Below, piece after piece: positions 41,959 to 49,958 of a DNA stretch of 64,000 nt. A program made the translations under genes and the position numbers. Location of the stretch: NCBI GenBank assembly GCA_049334165.1, contig JBEGHD010000012.1; one strand, 5' to 3'. Each line of letters starts with the position of its first letter. Position 1 is the first letter of the stretch. Under the pieces are notes generated by a model. That model ran no database searches. It was not told the DNA's origin and saw only the letters and a list, made by a program, of their open reading frames with translations. This DNA comes from JBEGHD01 sp049334165. Lineage in GTDB: Bacteria > Bacteroidota > Bacteroidia > Flavobacteriales_D > Sanyastnellaceae.

Positions 41959-42987
41959 TCAGTGCAAGATTTTGTGCACAAGCTCCTTCATCAAAAATTC
42001 TGTGCTGACGCTGTAATTGTCAAATCCTTTCGATTTTTTGTCCGCTTCTCTGAGATAAGAAATGATTCTGGCGAGCTTTCCGTTGCTGTAGTTGCGGGCA
42101 GCAGTGGCGTAGTCGTTGAGAGCAAAGGGGTGAACTCCAAGCTCGCGAGCCGCCACATTTTGCGATTTATCCGGCAATGTGCGATAGACGAGAGTTCCAG
42201 AGAAAAACTTGTAGAGCAACGGCAAAATCATGGGCAGCGGATGATCCTTGGGATTAGCCGCGAAGTATTTTATAATTCTATTCGCCTTTAAGATTTCTTT
42301 TTGAGCCAGTGCTTTTTGAAGCTCAAAAGTGTTGTAGTCCTTGCTGATCCCAATGTTTTTCTCAATGTGGATTGGACTGATTGTTTCCCCTTTAGGAATC
42401 ATGATCATGAGCTTGTCGAGCTCATTGGCCATCTTGCTCAGGTTGTTGCCCAGATACTCGCTGAGAAGGATCACAGCCTTTTCGTCAATCTTGTGGTTTT
42501 TACCTCCAACGTATTCTTTGATCCATTGCGGTAGCTTCGACTCGTAGAGTTCTTTCGACTCGAAAAACAGCGCCTGCTTTTGGATAGCCTTCCCGACTTT
42601 CGTCCGTTTATCGAGCTTTTTGTTTTTGTACTCAAAAACCAAAATCGTTGTTGGCTGGGGTTGGTTGAGATAGCTTGCCAGTTGATTTTGGCCATCCTCT
42701 TTTTTCCAGTTGAGGTCCTGGGCTTCTTTCACAATAATCACCTGGCGCTCGCCCATCATCGGAAATCCTTTGGCCAGAGAAACGATGCTGGTGAGATCAG
42801 TGTCGCGGCCATAAACCACAATCTGGTTGAACTCCTTCTCCTCTGGCGAAAGCGTGTGCTCTTTTATGTAATCCGAAATCTCATCGATAAAGTAGTTTTC
42901 CGTGCCAGTCAGGAAATAGACCGGCTCGTACTTTTTCGCCTTTAGATTTTTGAGAATGTCCTTTTGAGTCATGGATCTTACTGCCAT
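41959..42987 (-). CDS. holA: DNA polymerase III subunit delta
   Basis: 342 aa clamp-loader subunit. The N-terminal domain (YEPVYFLTGTENYFIDEISDYIKEHTL), VYGRDTDLTSIVSLAKGFPMMGERQVIIVKEAQDL and the later EYLGNNLSKMANELDKLMI are typical of HolA. It opens the beta sliding clamp during replication. Its first bases overlap the end of the AMP nucleosidase gene by ten bases. Confidence 0.94.
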   Translation of the reverse strand: MAVRSMTQKDILKNLKAKKYEPVYFLTGTENYFIDEISDYIKEHTLSPEEKEFNQIVVYGRDTDLTSIVSLAKGFPMMGERQVIIVKEAQDLNWKKEDGQNQLASYLNQPQPTTILVFEYKNKKLDKRTKVGKAIQKQALFFESKELYESKLPQWIKEYVGGKNHKIDEKAVILLSEYLGNNLSKMANELDKLMIMIPKGETISPIHIEKNIGISKDYNTFELQKALAQKEILKANRIIKYFAANPKDHPLPMILPLLYKFFSGTLVYRTLPDKSQNVAARELGVHPFALNDYATAARNYSNGKLARIISYLREADKKSKGFDNYSVSTEFLMKELVHKILH

Positions 42988-43757
42988 TTCAGGTGGCGTA
43001 CTGAGCGACCTTGATTTTGAATTTCGCGAAGTGCGTCTACACCAATTTTGATTTGCAAATCAACGAATTTGTCGGTCACGAGCTTGTCGCTTTTTGCAGT
43101 TTTTACACCTTCTGGAATCATCGGCTGGTCGCTGACCAGGAGCAGTGCTCCGGTAGGGATTTTGTTGGCAAAACCAGTGGAGAGCAGAGTGGTCGTTTCC
43201 ATGTCGATTGCCATTGCCCGAATTTTTCTGAGGTACTTCTTGAATTTTTCATCGTGCTCCCAAACTCTTCGATTGGTGGTGTAGACGGTTCCGGTCCAGT
43301 AGTCTTTTTCGTAATCTCTACAAGTTGAAGAAACCGCACGCTGGAGAGCAAAGGCAGGCAGAGCTGGCACTTCTGGCGGAAAGTAGTCGTTTGATGTTCC
43401 TTCTCCTCGTATTCCTGCAAGAGGTAAAACGAGATCTCCAATGGCGTTCTTCTTTTTCAAGCCACCGCATTTTCCGAGAAACAAAACTGCATTGGGCATT
43501 TTCGCGCTGAGCAAATCCATAATCGTGGCGGCATTTGCGCTCCCCATCCCAAAGTTGATCATGGTGATGTTTTGCGCAGTGGCATTCATCATCGCGCGGT
43601 CTTTCCCTTTCACCTCCACGTTGTTCCAGTCTGCGAATTTTTCAACGTAGTTGTCAAAGTTGGTCAGCAAAATATATTCGCCAAATTCATCGATCTGGAG
43701 TCCGGTGTATCGTGGAAGCCAGTTCTCCACTATTTCTGTCTTATTCTTCATCTTCAA
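42978..43757 (-). CDS. amn: AMP nucleosidase
   Basis: 259 aa, the short Bacteroidota form. It belongs to the nucleoside phosphorylase family: INFGMGSANAATIMDLL, AVLFLGKCGGLKKKNAIGDLVLPLAGIRGEGTSNDYFP and AMAIDMETTTLLSTGFANKIPTGALLLVSDQP (MExxT-type base/ribose site). It cleaves AMP to adenine and ribose 5-phosphate, adjusting adenylate levels. A second Met two codons in is an equally possible start. It precedes holA with overlapping ends. Confidence 0.9.
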   Translation of the reverse strand: MKMKNKTEIVENWLPRYTGLQIDEFGEYILLTNFDNYVEKFADWNNVEVKGKDRAMMNATAQNITMINFGMGSANAATIMDLLSAKMPNAVLFLGKCGGLKKKNAIGDLVLPLAGIRGEGTSNDYFPPEVPALPAFALQRAVSSTCRDYEKDYWTGTVYTTNRRVWEHDEKFKKYLRKIRAMAIDMETTTLLSTGFANKIPTGALLLVSDQPMIPEGVKTAKSDKLVTDKFVDLQIKIGVDALREIQNQGRSVRHLKWQ

Positions 43758-43848
43758 TTTGGGATTTTAGCAATAATAAGGATTTCGAAAAGATCCTTCA
43801 TTAATCGCATTTTACAGCTAGATAAACAATTGAGAAAAATGTTGTTCT

Positions 43849-45153
43849 CTAACCGATTTTGACTTTTTCTTTTTTAGGAACGAAAAGTAAAAGCAACAGC
43901 CCGATTCCAAAAAAGAGGATCAGAGAAAGCACTGAGTTTCGCATCGATCCAGTAATGCCCTCAATGTAGCCAAAGGCAATCATTCCGATAACGATGCCGA
44001 TTTTTTCGAGAACATCGTAGAAACTAAAGAACGAGGCGTGATCCATGGTTTCTGGTAAGAACTTGGAATAGGTAGAGCGGCTCAAAGACTGCGTTCCGCC
44101 CATCACGAAACCGATTAATCCTGCAGCGATGTAGAACTCCAGTGGGGTATCGACAATCAGATAGGCATAAGCGCAAACGCCAATCCACACGATGAGTGCC
44201 CAAATGAGCGTGCGCAAGTTGGACGTCCACATTGAAAGTCTTGAAAACAGCCAGGCTCCGGGAATGGCAATTAGCTGTACCAGGATGATTGCAACAATCA
44301 GCTGCCCGCTTTCGAGTCCCTGAATTTTTTCACCGTTTTCGCCAATGCGGTAAACTTCTTTAATTCCAAAAAACTGCGCCATGAGCATGATGGTTTGTAC
44401 CGACATGCTAAAGACAAAAAATGCCAGAAGGAATCGTTTGAGCCGAACGGTTTCTTTCACCTGGTTGTAGACCAGTTTAAACTCCCGGAAACCTTTGCGA
44501 AACATTTCGTTTGATGGCTTGCGGTTGTAGGGGTTTTTTGGCAGTCGCGCAAAAGTGATTTGAGCAAAACCGGCCCACCAGAGGCCTACAAGAACAAATG
44601 ACCATTTGGCTGGAATTTCATAGACCTGAATCATCACCAGATTTATCACAAGTAGAATCACACTGCCGAGATACCCCATTGAAAATCCGCGGGCGCTCAG
44701 CCGATCGTGGTCTTTGGGTTCGGCAATCTCTGGTAGGTAGGCGTTGTAAAAAACAATGCTTCCCCAAAAGCCAATGCTCGCCAAAAAAACGCTGAGCATG
44801 CTGATCTCCAGGTGGTTTGGGTCGAAGAAGAAAAGCGAAATGCACGAGGCTGAACCGAGGTAACAGAAGATCTGAAGAAACAACTTCTTTCTCCCTGAGG
44901 CATCGGCAATTCCAGAAAGCAAAGGTGACATGGCGGAAACGACCAAAAAGGAGGCACCTACTACGTAACTGTAGAGTTCTGTGTTAATAGGGTGAAAGCC
45001 GAGAAATTCAACTTCACTTATCCCGTCTTTCTTGGTGACCGCTTCGTAGAAAATCGGAAAAATTGCAGTGGCAATTACCAGGGAATAAACGGAGTTGGCC
45101 CAGTCGTAGAAGGCCCAGCCGTTCATTAATTTCTTGTCTCCTTTTTTCAACAT
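43849..45153 (-). CDS. MFS transporter (UMF1 family)
   Basis: 434 aa with about 12 hydrophobic segments. The start MNGWAFYDWANSVYSLVIATAIFPIFYE is a hallmark of the UMF1 group, and SPLLSGIADASGRKKLFLQIFCYLGS is the MFS loop motif. UMF1 relatives include yeast Atg22 vacuolar amino-acid effluxers. Substrate is unknown. The ATG at 45153 (MLKKGDKKLMNGWAF) is preferred over one 13 codons upstream, which lies in a promoter-like sequence (TACCTTTC). Confidence 0.9.
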   Translation of the reverse strand: MLKKGDKKLMNGWAFYDWANSVYSLVIATAIFPIFYEAVTKKDGISEVEFLGFHPINTELYSYVVGASFLVVSAMSPLLSGIADASGRKKLFLQIFCYLGSASCISLFFFDPNHLEISMLSVFLASIGFWGSIVFYNAYLPEIAEPKDHDRLSARGFSMGYLGSVILLVINLVMIQVYEIPAKWSFVLVGLWWAGFAQITFARLPKNPYNRKPSNEMFRKGFREFKLVYNQVKETVRLKRFLLAFFVFSMSVQTIMLMAQFFGIKEVYRIGENGEKIQGLESGQLIVAIILVQLIAIPGAWLFSRLSMWTSNLRTLIWALIVWIGVCAYAYLIVDTPLEFYIAAGLIGFVMGGTQSLSRSTYSKFLPETMDHASFFSFYDVLEKIGIVIGMIAFGYIEGITGSMRNSVLSLILFFGIGLLLLLFVPKKEKVKIG

Positions 45154-45226
45154 TGCGGCCGAAAGGTAACGGAAATTAGCTAATGACAACACATAGACAG
45201 AAATGTCTGCCGAGCAGCTTCTTTCT

Positions 45227-45234
45227 TAAATTTG
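45227..45234 (+). promoter_or_regulatory. candidate -7 element of lhgO
   Basis: TAAATTTG (TAnnTTTG) 34 bases before the TTG start codon. Confidence 0.45.
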
Positions 45235-45268
45235 CCGCCAGTTTTATCAATTTCAATGCAAGTCCGTT

Positions 45269-46492
45269 TTGGAAAAACAATTTGACGTAGCAATTATCGG
45301 TGGTGGAATTGTGGGAGCTGCCACTTTCTACAAACTTCAAACGAAGTTCAAAAATCTTCGCATCATCCTCATCGAAAAGGAAGATGTGTTGGCTGATCAC
45401 CAGACAGGAAATAATTCCGGAGTGATTCACTCAGGACTTTACTACAAGCCCGGGTCGCTGAAAGCTGAAAACTGTGTGAAGGGCAGAAAAGAGCTGGTGG
45501 CTTTTGCCAGGGAGCATGGAGTAGACCACGATGTTTGCGGTAAGGTCGTTGTTGCAGCAGATTCGTCAGAATTGCCCATGCTCGACAAGATTTTCGAAAC
45601 GGGATTGAAAAACGGCATTGAGGGAATCAAGAAAATCTCCGGTGATGAGGTTCGCGAAATTGAGCCACACGTGAGAGGCATTGCAGGAATATGGGTTCCG
45701 GTGACTGGAATAATCGACTACCGACAGGCCACTGAAAAAATGGTTGAGCTGGCTCAAAAGGCAAATCCAAACTCCGAAGTGCACATGGGTGAAGAAGCTC
45801 AGGAGTTTGAGCGGCAGGGTGATCTCACCAGAGTGAAGACCAGCAAAGGAACTTTCCTGGCCGGGAAGCTCATTTTTTGCGGTGGACTTCAAGCCGACCG
45901 TCTTGCTCGAAAAGATGGAGTGGAAGTGAAAGAGCAGGTTGTAGGATTTCGCGGAGACTACTACGAACTCACAGATTCGGGCAAGCACAAGGTGAAAAAT
46001 CTGATCTACCCAGTGCCCAACCCGGACTTTCCATTTCTCGGAGTGCACTTCACCAGAATGACAAATGGTGAGATAGAGTGTGGCCCAAACGCTGTTTTCA
46101 CTTTCAAAAGAGAAGGCTATGGGAAAACCGATTTCAACTTCAAGGACTCTTTTGATGCGCTCACTTATGGCGGAACCTGGAAGCTGTTTTTCAAAAACAT
46201 GAAGTTTGGGATCAACGAATATCGCAGAGCTTTCTCGAAAAAACTCTTCCTTAAAACCCTGCAACGACTCATCCCTTCGCTTACGATGGAAGACCTGAGG
46301 CCCGGTAGATCGGGAGTTCGTGCACTGCTTCTCCGCGAGGATGGCGACACGAAAGACGATTTCAGAATTGAGTACACCGACCACAGCATCCACGTGCTCA
46401 ACGCACCATCTCCTGCAGCGACAGCATCTCTAGCCATTGGTGGGCAGGTGACAGAAATGGCTGAAAAGCATTTTCGTTTAGCCGTTCAATAG
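45269..46492 (+). CDS. lhgO: L-2-hydroxyglutarate oxidase
   Basis: 407 aa FAD-dependent oxidoreductase of the DAO family. The FAD motif VAIIGGGIVGAATFYKL is at the extreme N-terminus, followed by the characteristic HQTGNNSGVIHSGLYYKPGSLKA. It oxidises L-2-hydroxyglutarate to 2-oxoglutarate and passes electrons to the quinone pool. The start is TTG: no in-frame ATG or GTG precedes the FAD motif. An out-of-frame ten-codon reading frame starting at the ATG at 45256 overlaps this TTG, which may lower or couple initiation. Confidence 0.94.
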   Translation: MEKQFDVAIIGGGIVGAATFYKLQTKFKNLRIILIEKEDVLADHQTGNNSGVIHSGLYYKPGSLKAENCVKGRKELVAFAREHGVDHDVCGKVVVAADSSELPMLDKIFETGLKNGIEGIKKISGDEVREIEPHVRGIAGIWVPVTGIIDYRQATEKMVELAQKANPNSEVHMGEEAQEFERQGDLTRVKTSKGTFLAGKLIFCGGLQADRLARKDGVEVKEQVVGFRGDYYELTDSGKHKVKNLIYPVPNPDFPFLGVHFTRMTNGEIECGPNAVFTFKREGYGKTDFNFKDSFDALTYGGTWKLFFKNMKFGINEYRRAFSKKLFLKTLQRLIPSLTMEDLRPGRSGVRALLLREDGDTKDDFRIEYTDHSIHVLNAPSPAATASLAIGGQVTEMAEKHFRLAVQ

Positions 46493-46639
46493 TAAGGCTT
46501 ATCTTCACTGGAAATGTGAGAGAGCCTCACTCTCTAATCACCTGAATTAGAGTTGTTGAAAGAGGAGAAAGTTTTAGCCTGCTGAACAATTTTGCTTTCG
46601 CTTTTTTAACTTGTTATTGAAAACAAAAACAAGCTATCT

Positions 46640-47275
46640 ATGAAATGTATTTGTTTAGTGATGCTACAGCTACTTGTCCTCGTAGCATTTGCTCAAAAGC
46701 AGGACGAGATACCTCAAAAACAGGAAGGTAAACTTTGGCTAGAAGAAGTAGTGGACTTTCAAAAAGAGCTGAATGAAAAATTCTCCGACTCCGAAAAATC
46801 TCCTCTCAAAGAATCTGACCGGCTTCAATTTGAATCATTGGATTTTTTTCCACCAGATGATCGGTATCGGGTTCGGGCGGAATTTATCAGAACAGTAGGA
46901 GAAGAACCCTTTCAGATGCCTACTACAACCAGTAGAATGGCTAATTATGTCAAATACGGAGAGCTTCGTTTCGACCTCGGAGGGCATCGCTACGTTCTGA
47001 ATGTTTATCAAAACCTGGACGCTACTGAGGAGGGAGAAAAACCTGAATTGCTTTTCTTGCCCTTTACAGATGCTACCAATGGGGAAAGTACTTACGGTGG
47101 CGGTCGCTACATTGACCTACCAGTTCCTCAAAAAGATGTTGTAGTTCTGGATTTTAACAAAGCATACAACCCTTACTGTGCGTACAACGAGAAATACTCT
47201 TGCCCAATTCCTCCCAAATCAAATGATATCGACATAAAAGTGAGGGCAGGAGTGAAGGATTTTGCAAAAAAGTAA
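46640..47275 (+). CDS. DUF1684 domain-containing exported protein
   Basis: 211 aa with a signal peptide (MKCICLVMLQLLVLVAFAQ). The mature part matches DUF1684: WLEEVVDFQKELNEKFSDSEKSPLKESDRLQFESLDFFPPDDRYRV, ELLFLPFTDATNGESTYGGGRYIDLPVP and FNKAYNPYCAYNEKYSCPIPP. Function is unknown. Two small hairpins without T-tracts (46516-46530 and 46532-46552) lie in the preceding gap. Confidence 0.85.
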   Translation: MKCICLVMLQLLVLVAFAQKQDEIPQKQEGKLWLEEVVDFQKELNEKFSDSEKSPLKESDRLQFESLDFFPPDDRYRVRAEFIRTVGEEPFQMPTTTSRMANYVKYGELRFDLGGHRYVLNVYQNLDATEEGEKPELLFLPFTDATNGESTYGGGRYIDLPVPQKDVVVLDFNKAYNPYCAYNEKYSCPIPPKSNDIDIKVRAGVKDFAKK

Positions 47276-47283
47276 GAAATGGC

Positions 47284-47700
47284 TTAAGCCTTTTTGCTTT
47301 TGAAGTTTTTGTAGGACGTGGCGATTAGGTCTCGAAGAGCTTCACGATCGATATCGTCCAACTTGTTGATGTAAAGGCACGACTTCCCGGTCTTGTACTT
47401 TCCGATTTTGGAAAGCATTTTTTCGTATCCGTCAAATCCTGTCATCAGATAAAGCGAAAGACTTTGTTTTCTCGGAGAAAAGCCCACGATGAAGAAATCG
47501 CCTTCGCGTCCGCTTTCGTACTTGTAGTGATAATCTCCGAACCCGATGATGCTTGGTCCCCACATTTTGGCTGGTTCACCGGTTATGTCTCTCATCATTT
47601 CCAGTAGTTCAAATCCGTCCTTTTTGCGCGTTTTGTGGTCCACGCTGTCGAGAAATACCTCAACACTTGCTTCAGTTTTTTGAGTTTTGTTTTGTGCCAT
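47284..47700 (-). CDS. DUF1801 domain-containing protein
   Basis: 138 aa cytoplasmic protein. DUF1801 features are SVEVFLDSVDHKTRKKDGFELLEMMRDITGEPAKMWGPSIIGFGDYHYKY, REGDFFIVGFSPRKQSLSLYLM and YKTGKSCLYINKLDDID. The fold is small-molecule- or iron-chaperone-like but the role is unknown. The ATG at 47700 starts the family-typical region; the longer frame upstream runs through a terminator. Confidence 0.82.
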   Translation of the reverse strand: MAQNKTQKTEASVEVFLDSVDHKTRKKDGFELLEMMRDITGEPAKMWGPSIIGFGDYHYKYESGREGDFFIVGFSPRKQSLSLYLMTGFDGYEKMLSKIGKYKTGKSCLYINKLDDIDREALRDLIATSYKNFKSKKA

Positions 47701-47733
47701 CTGATTTGCGTTTCGTTCTCTGACAAATTTTAT

Positions 47734-47771
47734 AAAAAAATCCCGCAGTTCCTTTTCGGTGCTGCGGGATT
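47734..47771 (-). terminator. intrinsic terminator of the Cys-rich protein gene
   Basis: On the minus strand a nine-base stem ATCCCGCAG/CTGCGGGAT with a loop of about 13 bases is followed by seven T. It lies 37 bases after the gene ending at 47808. Confidence 0.9.
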
Positions 47772-47807
47772 GGATTTGATAGAGTCTGCAATTGCAGGTT
47801 CTCAATA

Positions 47808-48176
47808 TTATTTTTGAGGACTTGCCGCGGCCGGCTGTCTCTCTTTGGAGGCCTTCATTTTCTTAGCCTGTGCTTTTTCTTTGTCACTGCAAGATTTTGC
47901 TGCCTTGTCAGCACAGCAACCTTTTTTCTTTGCTTCTGCCTTACCAGCACTCGCAGTTCCTTTGTCTTTTCCAGCCTTGGCCTTGGACTTGTCGCAGCAA
48001 GATTTTTCACCTGCTTTGTCGCAGTCGGCTTTCTTAGCTTCTTTGTCTACAGCAACTGTTTTTTCTGCTTTTTCAACTTTAGCTTTCGCATCAGTTGTTT
48101 TTGCTTTTTCACTTTGAGCAGATGCGGCAGTGGCCATAAACGCTACAAATCCGAGGAACAGAATTAATTTTTTCAT
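47808..48176 (-). CDS. small exported Lys/Ala/Cys-rich protein
   Basis: 122 aa. A signal peptide (MKKLILFLGFVAFMATAASAQ) is followed by a very biased mature part: mostly Lys, Ala, Glu, Asp and Ser with four cysteine clusters (ADCDKA, SCCDKSK, GCCADKA, SCSDKE). No known domain is recognised. Spaced Cys/CC clusters in a charged scaffold suggest metal binding or disulfide cross-linking in the periplasm, but this is inference. It has its own strong terminator. The short distance to TAn-rich sequence at 48190-48205 suggests a promoter there. Confidence 0.72.
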   Translation of the reverse strand: MKKLILFLGFVAFMATAASAQSEKAKTTDAKAKVEKAEKTVAVDKEAKKADCDKAGEKSCCDKSKAKAGKDKGTASAGKAEAKKKGCCADKAAKSCSDKEKAQAKKMKASKERQPAAASPQK

Positions 48177-48316
48177 TGTCTTTTCTTTTTGATTGATCGA
48201 TAAATATACAAATTTTGACGAGCGCAATTTGCATTTCGCAGACTTGAATTACGCCCATTTCACAGTAGTTGTTTCAAAACGCGGGCCAAAAATGAATAGT
48301 ACCTCACTTTTTGAAA

Positions 48317-48348
48317 TTGAGCATTTTTAACTTTAACTTCTATCTTTA
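48317..48348 (+). promoter_or_regulatory. promoter candidate of head GIN gene
   Basis: TTG at 48317-48319, a 21-base spacer and TATCTTTA (one mismatch to TAnnTTTG). The start codon is 43 bases downstream. Confidence 0.35.
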
Positions 48349-48391
48349 GCCCAAATCGCATGAAATATCGCTCGCTAAATTTTATGAAATC

Positions 48392-49111
48392 ATGAAAAAC
48401 CTATTGACACTTTTGATCTTCAGTTTGCCTTTGCTAATGTTTCAGTCTTGCATGGACTGCACTAAGGGAACTGGTGAGTTGAAGGAAGAAACTCGCACAG
48501 TTAAAGAGTTTAACGAAGTAGAAGTTGAATGCTCCGCTGATGTAATTTTGAAGCCGGTTACTGGCACAGATCCGCTCAAACTTGTTGTATCAGCTCAAGA
48601 AAATCTTTTGCCTTTCATAAAAACTACGGTAAGTGGAACGACATTGAATATTGATATTGAAGGCTGCGTATCTACAACTGAGAAAATGGAAGTCGTGGTA
48701 AATTGCAGAAACCTGGAAACTATTTTGAACGGAGGCTCTGCCGATCTTACGGCTGAAGGAACTATAAAAGCAGAGGTGCTTACACTTAAAAATGACGGTT
48801 CTGGAGACATCGATCTCGAAGCAGATGCCAAAGAATTTTTCATTGGCAACTCTGGATCGGGCGATATTTCTGTTAGAGGGAATGCCGTAGAGTGTGAGAT
48901 TAAAAACAATGGGTCGGGCGATATCGATGGCTTTGGACTAAAGTGCAACGAAGTAATCGTTTCTAACAACGGCTCTGGTGATATTGAACTGTACGTCCGT
49001 GAAAAACTGAAAGCCAGACTCAACGGCTCGGGAAACATTACCTATGAAGGAAACCCCCAGTCTATTGATCAAAAGAGCAATGGATCTGGTGAAGTGATGC
49101 GCAGAAATTAA
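48392..49111 (+). CDS. head GIN domain-containing lipoprotein (DUF2807-like adhesin fold)
   Basis: 239 aa. The lipoprotein signal is MKNLLTLLIFSLPLLMFQSC with Cys20. The rest is a right-handed beta-helix of short repeats: VKEFNEVEVECSADVILKPV at the start, then NGSGDI-type turns repeated at least six times (DGSGDID, SGSGDIS, NGSGDID, NGSGDIE, NGSGNIT, NGSGEVM). This is the putative auto-transporter adhesin head GIN domain family. It probably sits on the outer membrane. No partner gene is obvious. Confidence 0.88.
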   Translation: MKNLLTLLIFSLPLLMFQSCMDCTKGTGELKEETRTVKEFNEVEVECSADVILKPVTGTDPLKLVVSAQENLLPFIKTTVSGTTLNIDIEGCVSTTEKMEVVVNCRNLETILNGGSADLTAEGTIKAEVLTLKNDGSGDIDLEADAKEFFIGNSGSGDISVRGNAVECEIKNNGSGDIDGFGLKCNEVIVSNNGSGDIELYVREKLKARLNGSGNITYEGNPQSIDQKSNGSGEVMRRN

Positions 49112-49144
49112 TCTGAACGACAGCGCCACTTTTTACGTTATTTT

Positions 49145-49187
49145 ACAGCAGCCCGGAAACAATTCTGTGGCTGCTGTTTTGTTTTTT
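49145..49187 (+). terminator. intrinsic terminator after head GIN gene
   Basis: Nine-base stem ACAGCAGCC/GGCTGCTGT with a 15-base loop, followed by a T-rich tract. Confidence 0.88.
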
Positions 49188-49202
49188 CAAAGAGAATAAA
49201 TT

Positions 49203-49946
49203 TTGAATATTCAGCTCGACAAAGCGAAGATCGTTTACCTGGCCATCATTCTTTCCCTGTTGGTTCACATTGTTGTGTTGTTGGTTTTCTACCTGACTCC
49301 GCTGAATCGTCAGAGCGATAATGCCCTCGATGAGGTAGAGGTGGAGACGGTGGATCGTGAGCAGGTTCCAGATCTCGAAGAGCTACTTGAGCTTCATCAG
49401 GAGGAGGGACCGGAAGTGCGAAATGTGATTGCCAACCGCCAAAGCGAGCAATCGCAGGAAGTGCGCTCTTACAATCGAATGAGTGAAGAGCAGATGCAAG
49501 AAGAGATCAATGAGCGATTGAAAAACCTCGAGCAGCAAACTATCGAAGAACAAAGAAAGCAGGGGAAAGGATTTGACGAAGAAAAGTTTCAGCAGGAAAA
49601 AGTGGAAGAAAGCGAAATTGAAGAAGATTACAGTTACATCAACAAAAACGAAACTTCCTACAGTAATGCCACGGTGGAATACGATCTTGCAGATCGCGAT
49701 GCCCTAAAGCTCGAAGTTCCGGCCTACACTTGCATGGGTAGCGGAGTAGTAGTGATTGACATTGACGTAGATCGTGAGGGAAATATCGTGAGCACATCAA
49801 TCAACGAGGCTCAAACTCGCACATCACAAGAATGTCACAGAGAACAGGCACTCAAATTCGCCCAGGAACGATCACTCTTTTACAATAAAATAGATGCTCC
49901 ACGAAGGCAATCCGGTACGATCACCTACCGATTCCTGGCTCAGTAA
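49203..49946 (+). CDS. TonB-like membrane-anchored protein
   Basis: 247 aa. It has one N-terminal transmembrane helix (KIVYLAIILSLLVHIVVLLVFYL), a long acidic/Gln-rich coiled-coil-like stretch (about residues 45-150) and a C-terminal ~95-residue globular domain (CMGSGVVVIDIDVDREGNIVSTSINEAQT...) reminiscent of the TonB C-terminal fold. It may couple inner-membrane energy to outer-membrane receptors, but ExbB/ExbD are not nearby. The start is TTG at 49203: an in-frame stop lies two codons upstream and no ATG/GTG precedes the helix. Confidence 0.72.
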   Translation: MNIQLDKAKIVYLAIILSLLVHIVVLLVFYLTPLNRQSDNALDEVEVETVDREQVPDLEELLELHQEEGPEVRNVIANRQSEQSQEVRSYNRMSEEQMQEEINERLKNLEQQTIEEQRKQGKGFDEEKFQQEKVEESEIEEDYSYINKNETSYSNATVEYDLADRDALKLEVPAYTCMGSGVVVIDIDVDREGNIVSTSINEAQTRTSQECHREQALKFAQERSLFYNKIDAPRRQSGTITYRFLAQ

Positions 49947-49958
49947 ATCGGTTTGACT

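Noticed and set aside
45566..46393. 275-codon minus-strand frame opposite lhgO
   Set aside because: Antisense to a well-supported oxidoreductase and without any domain.
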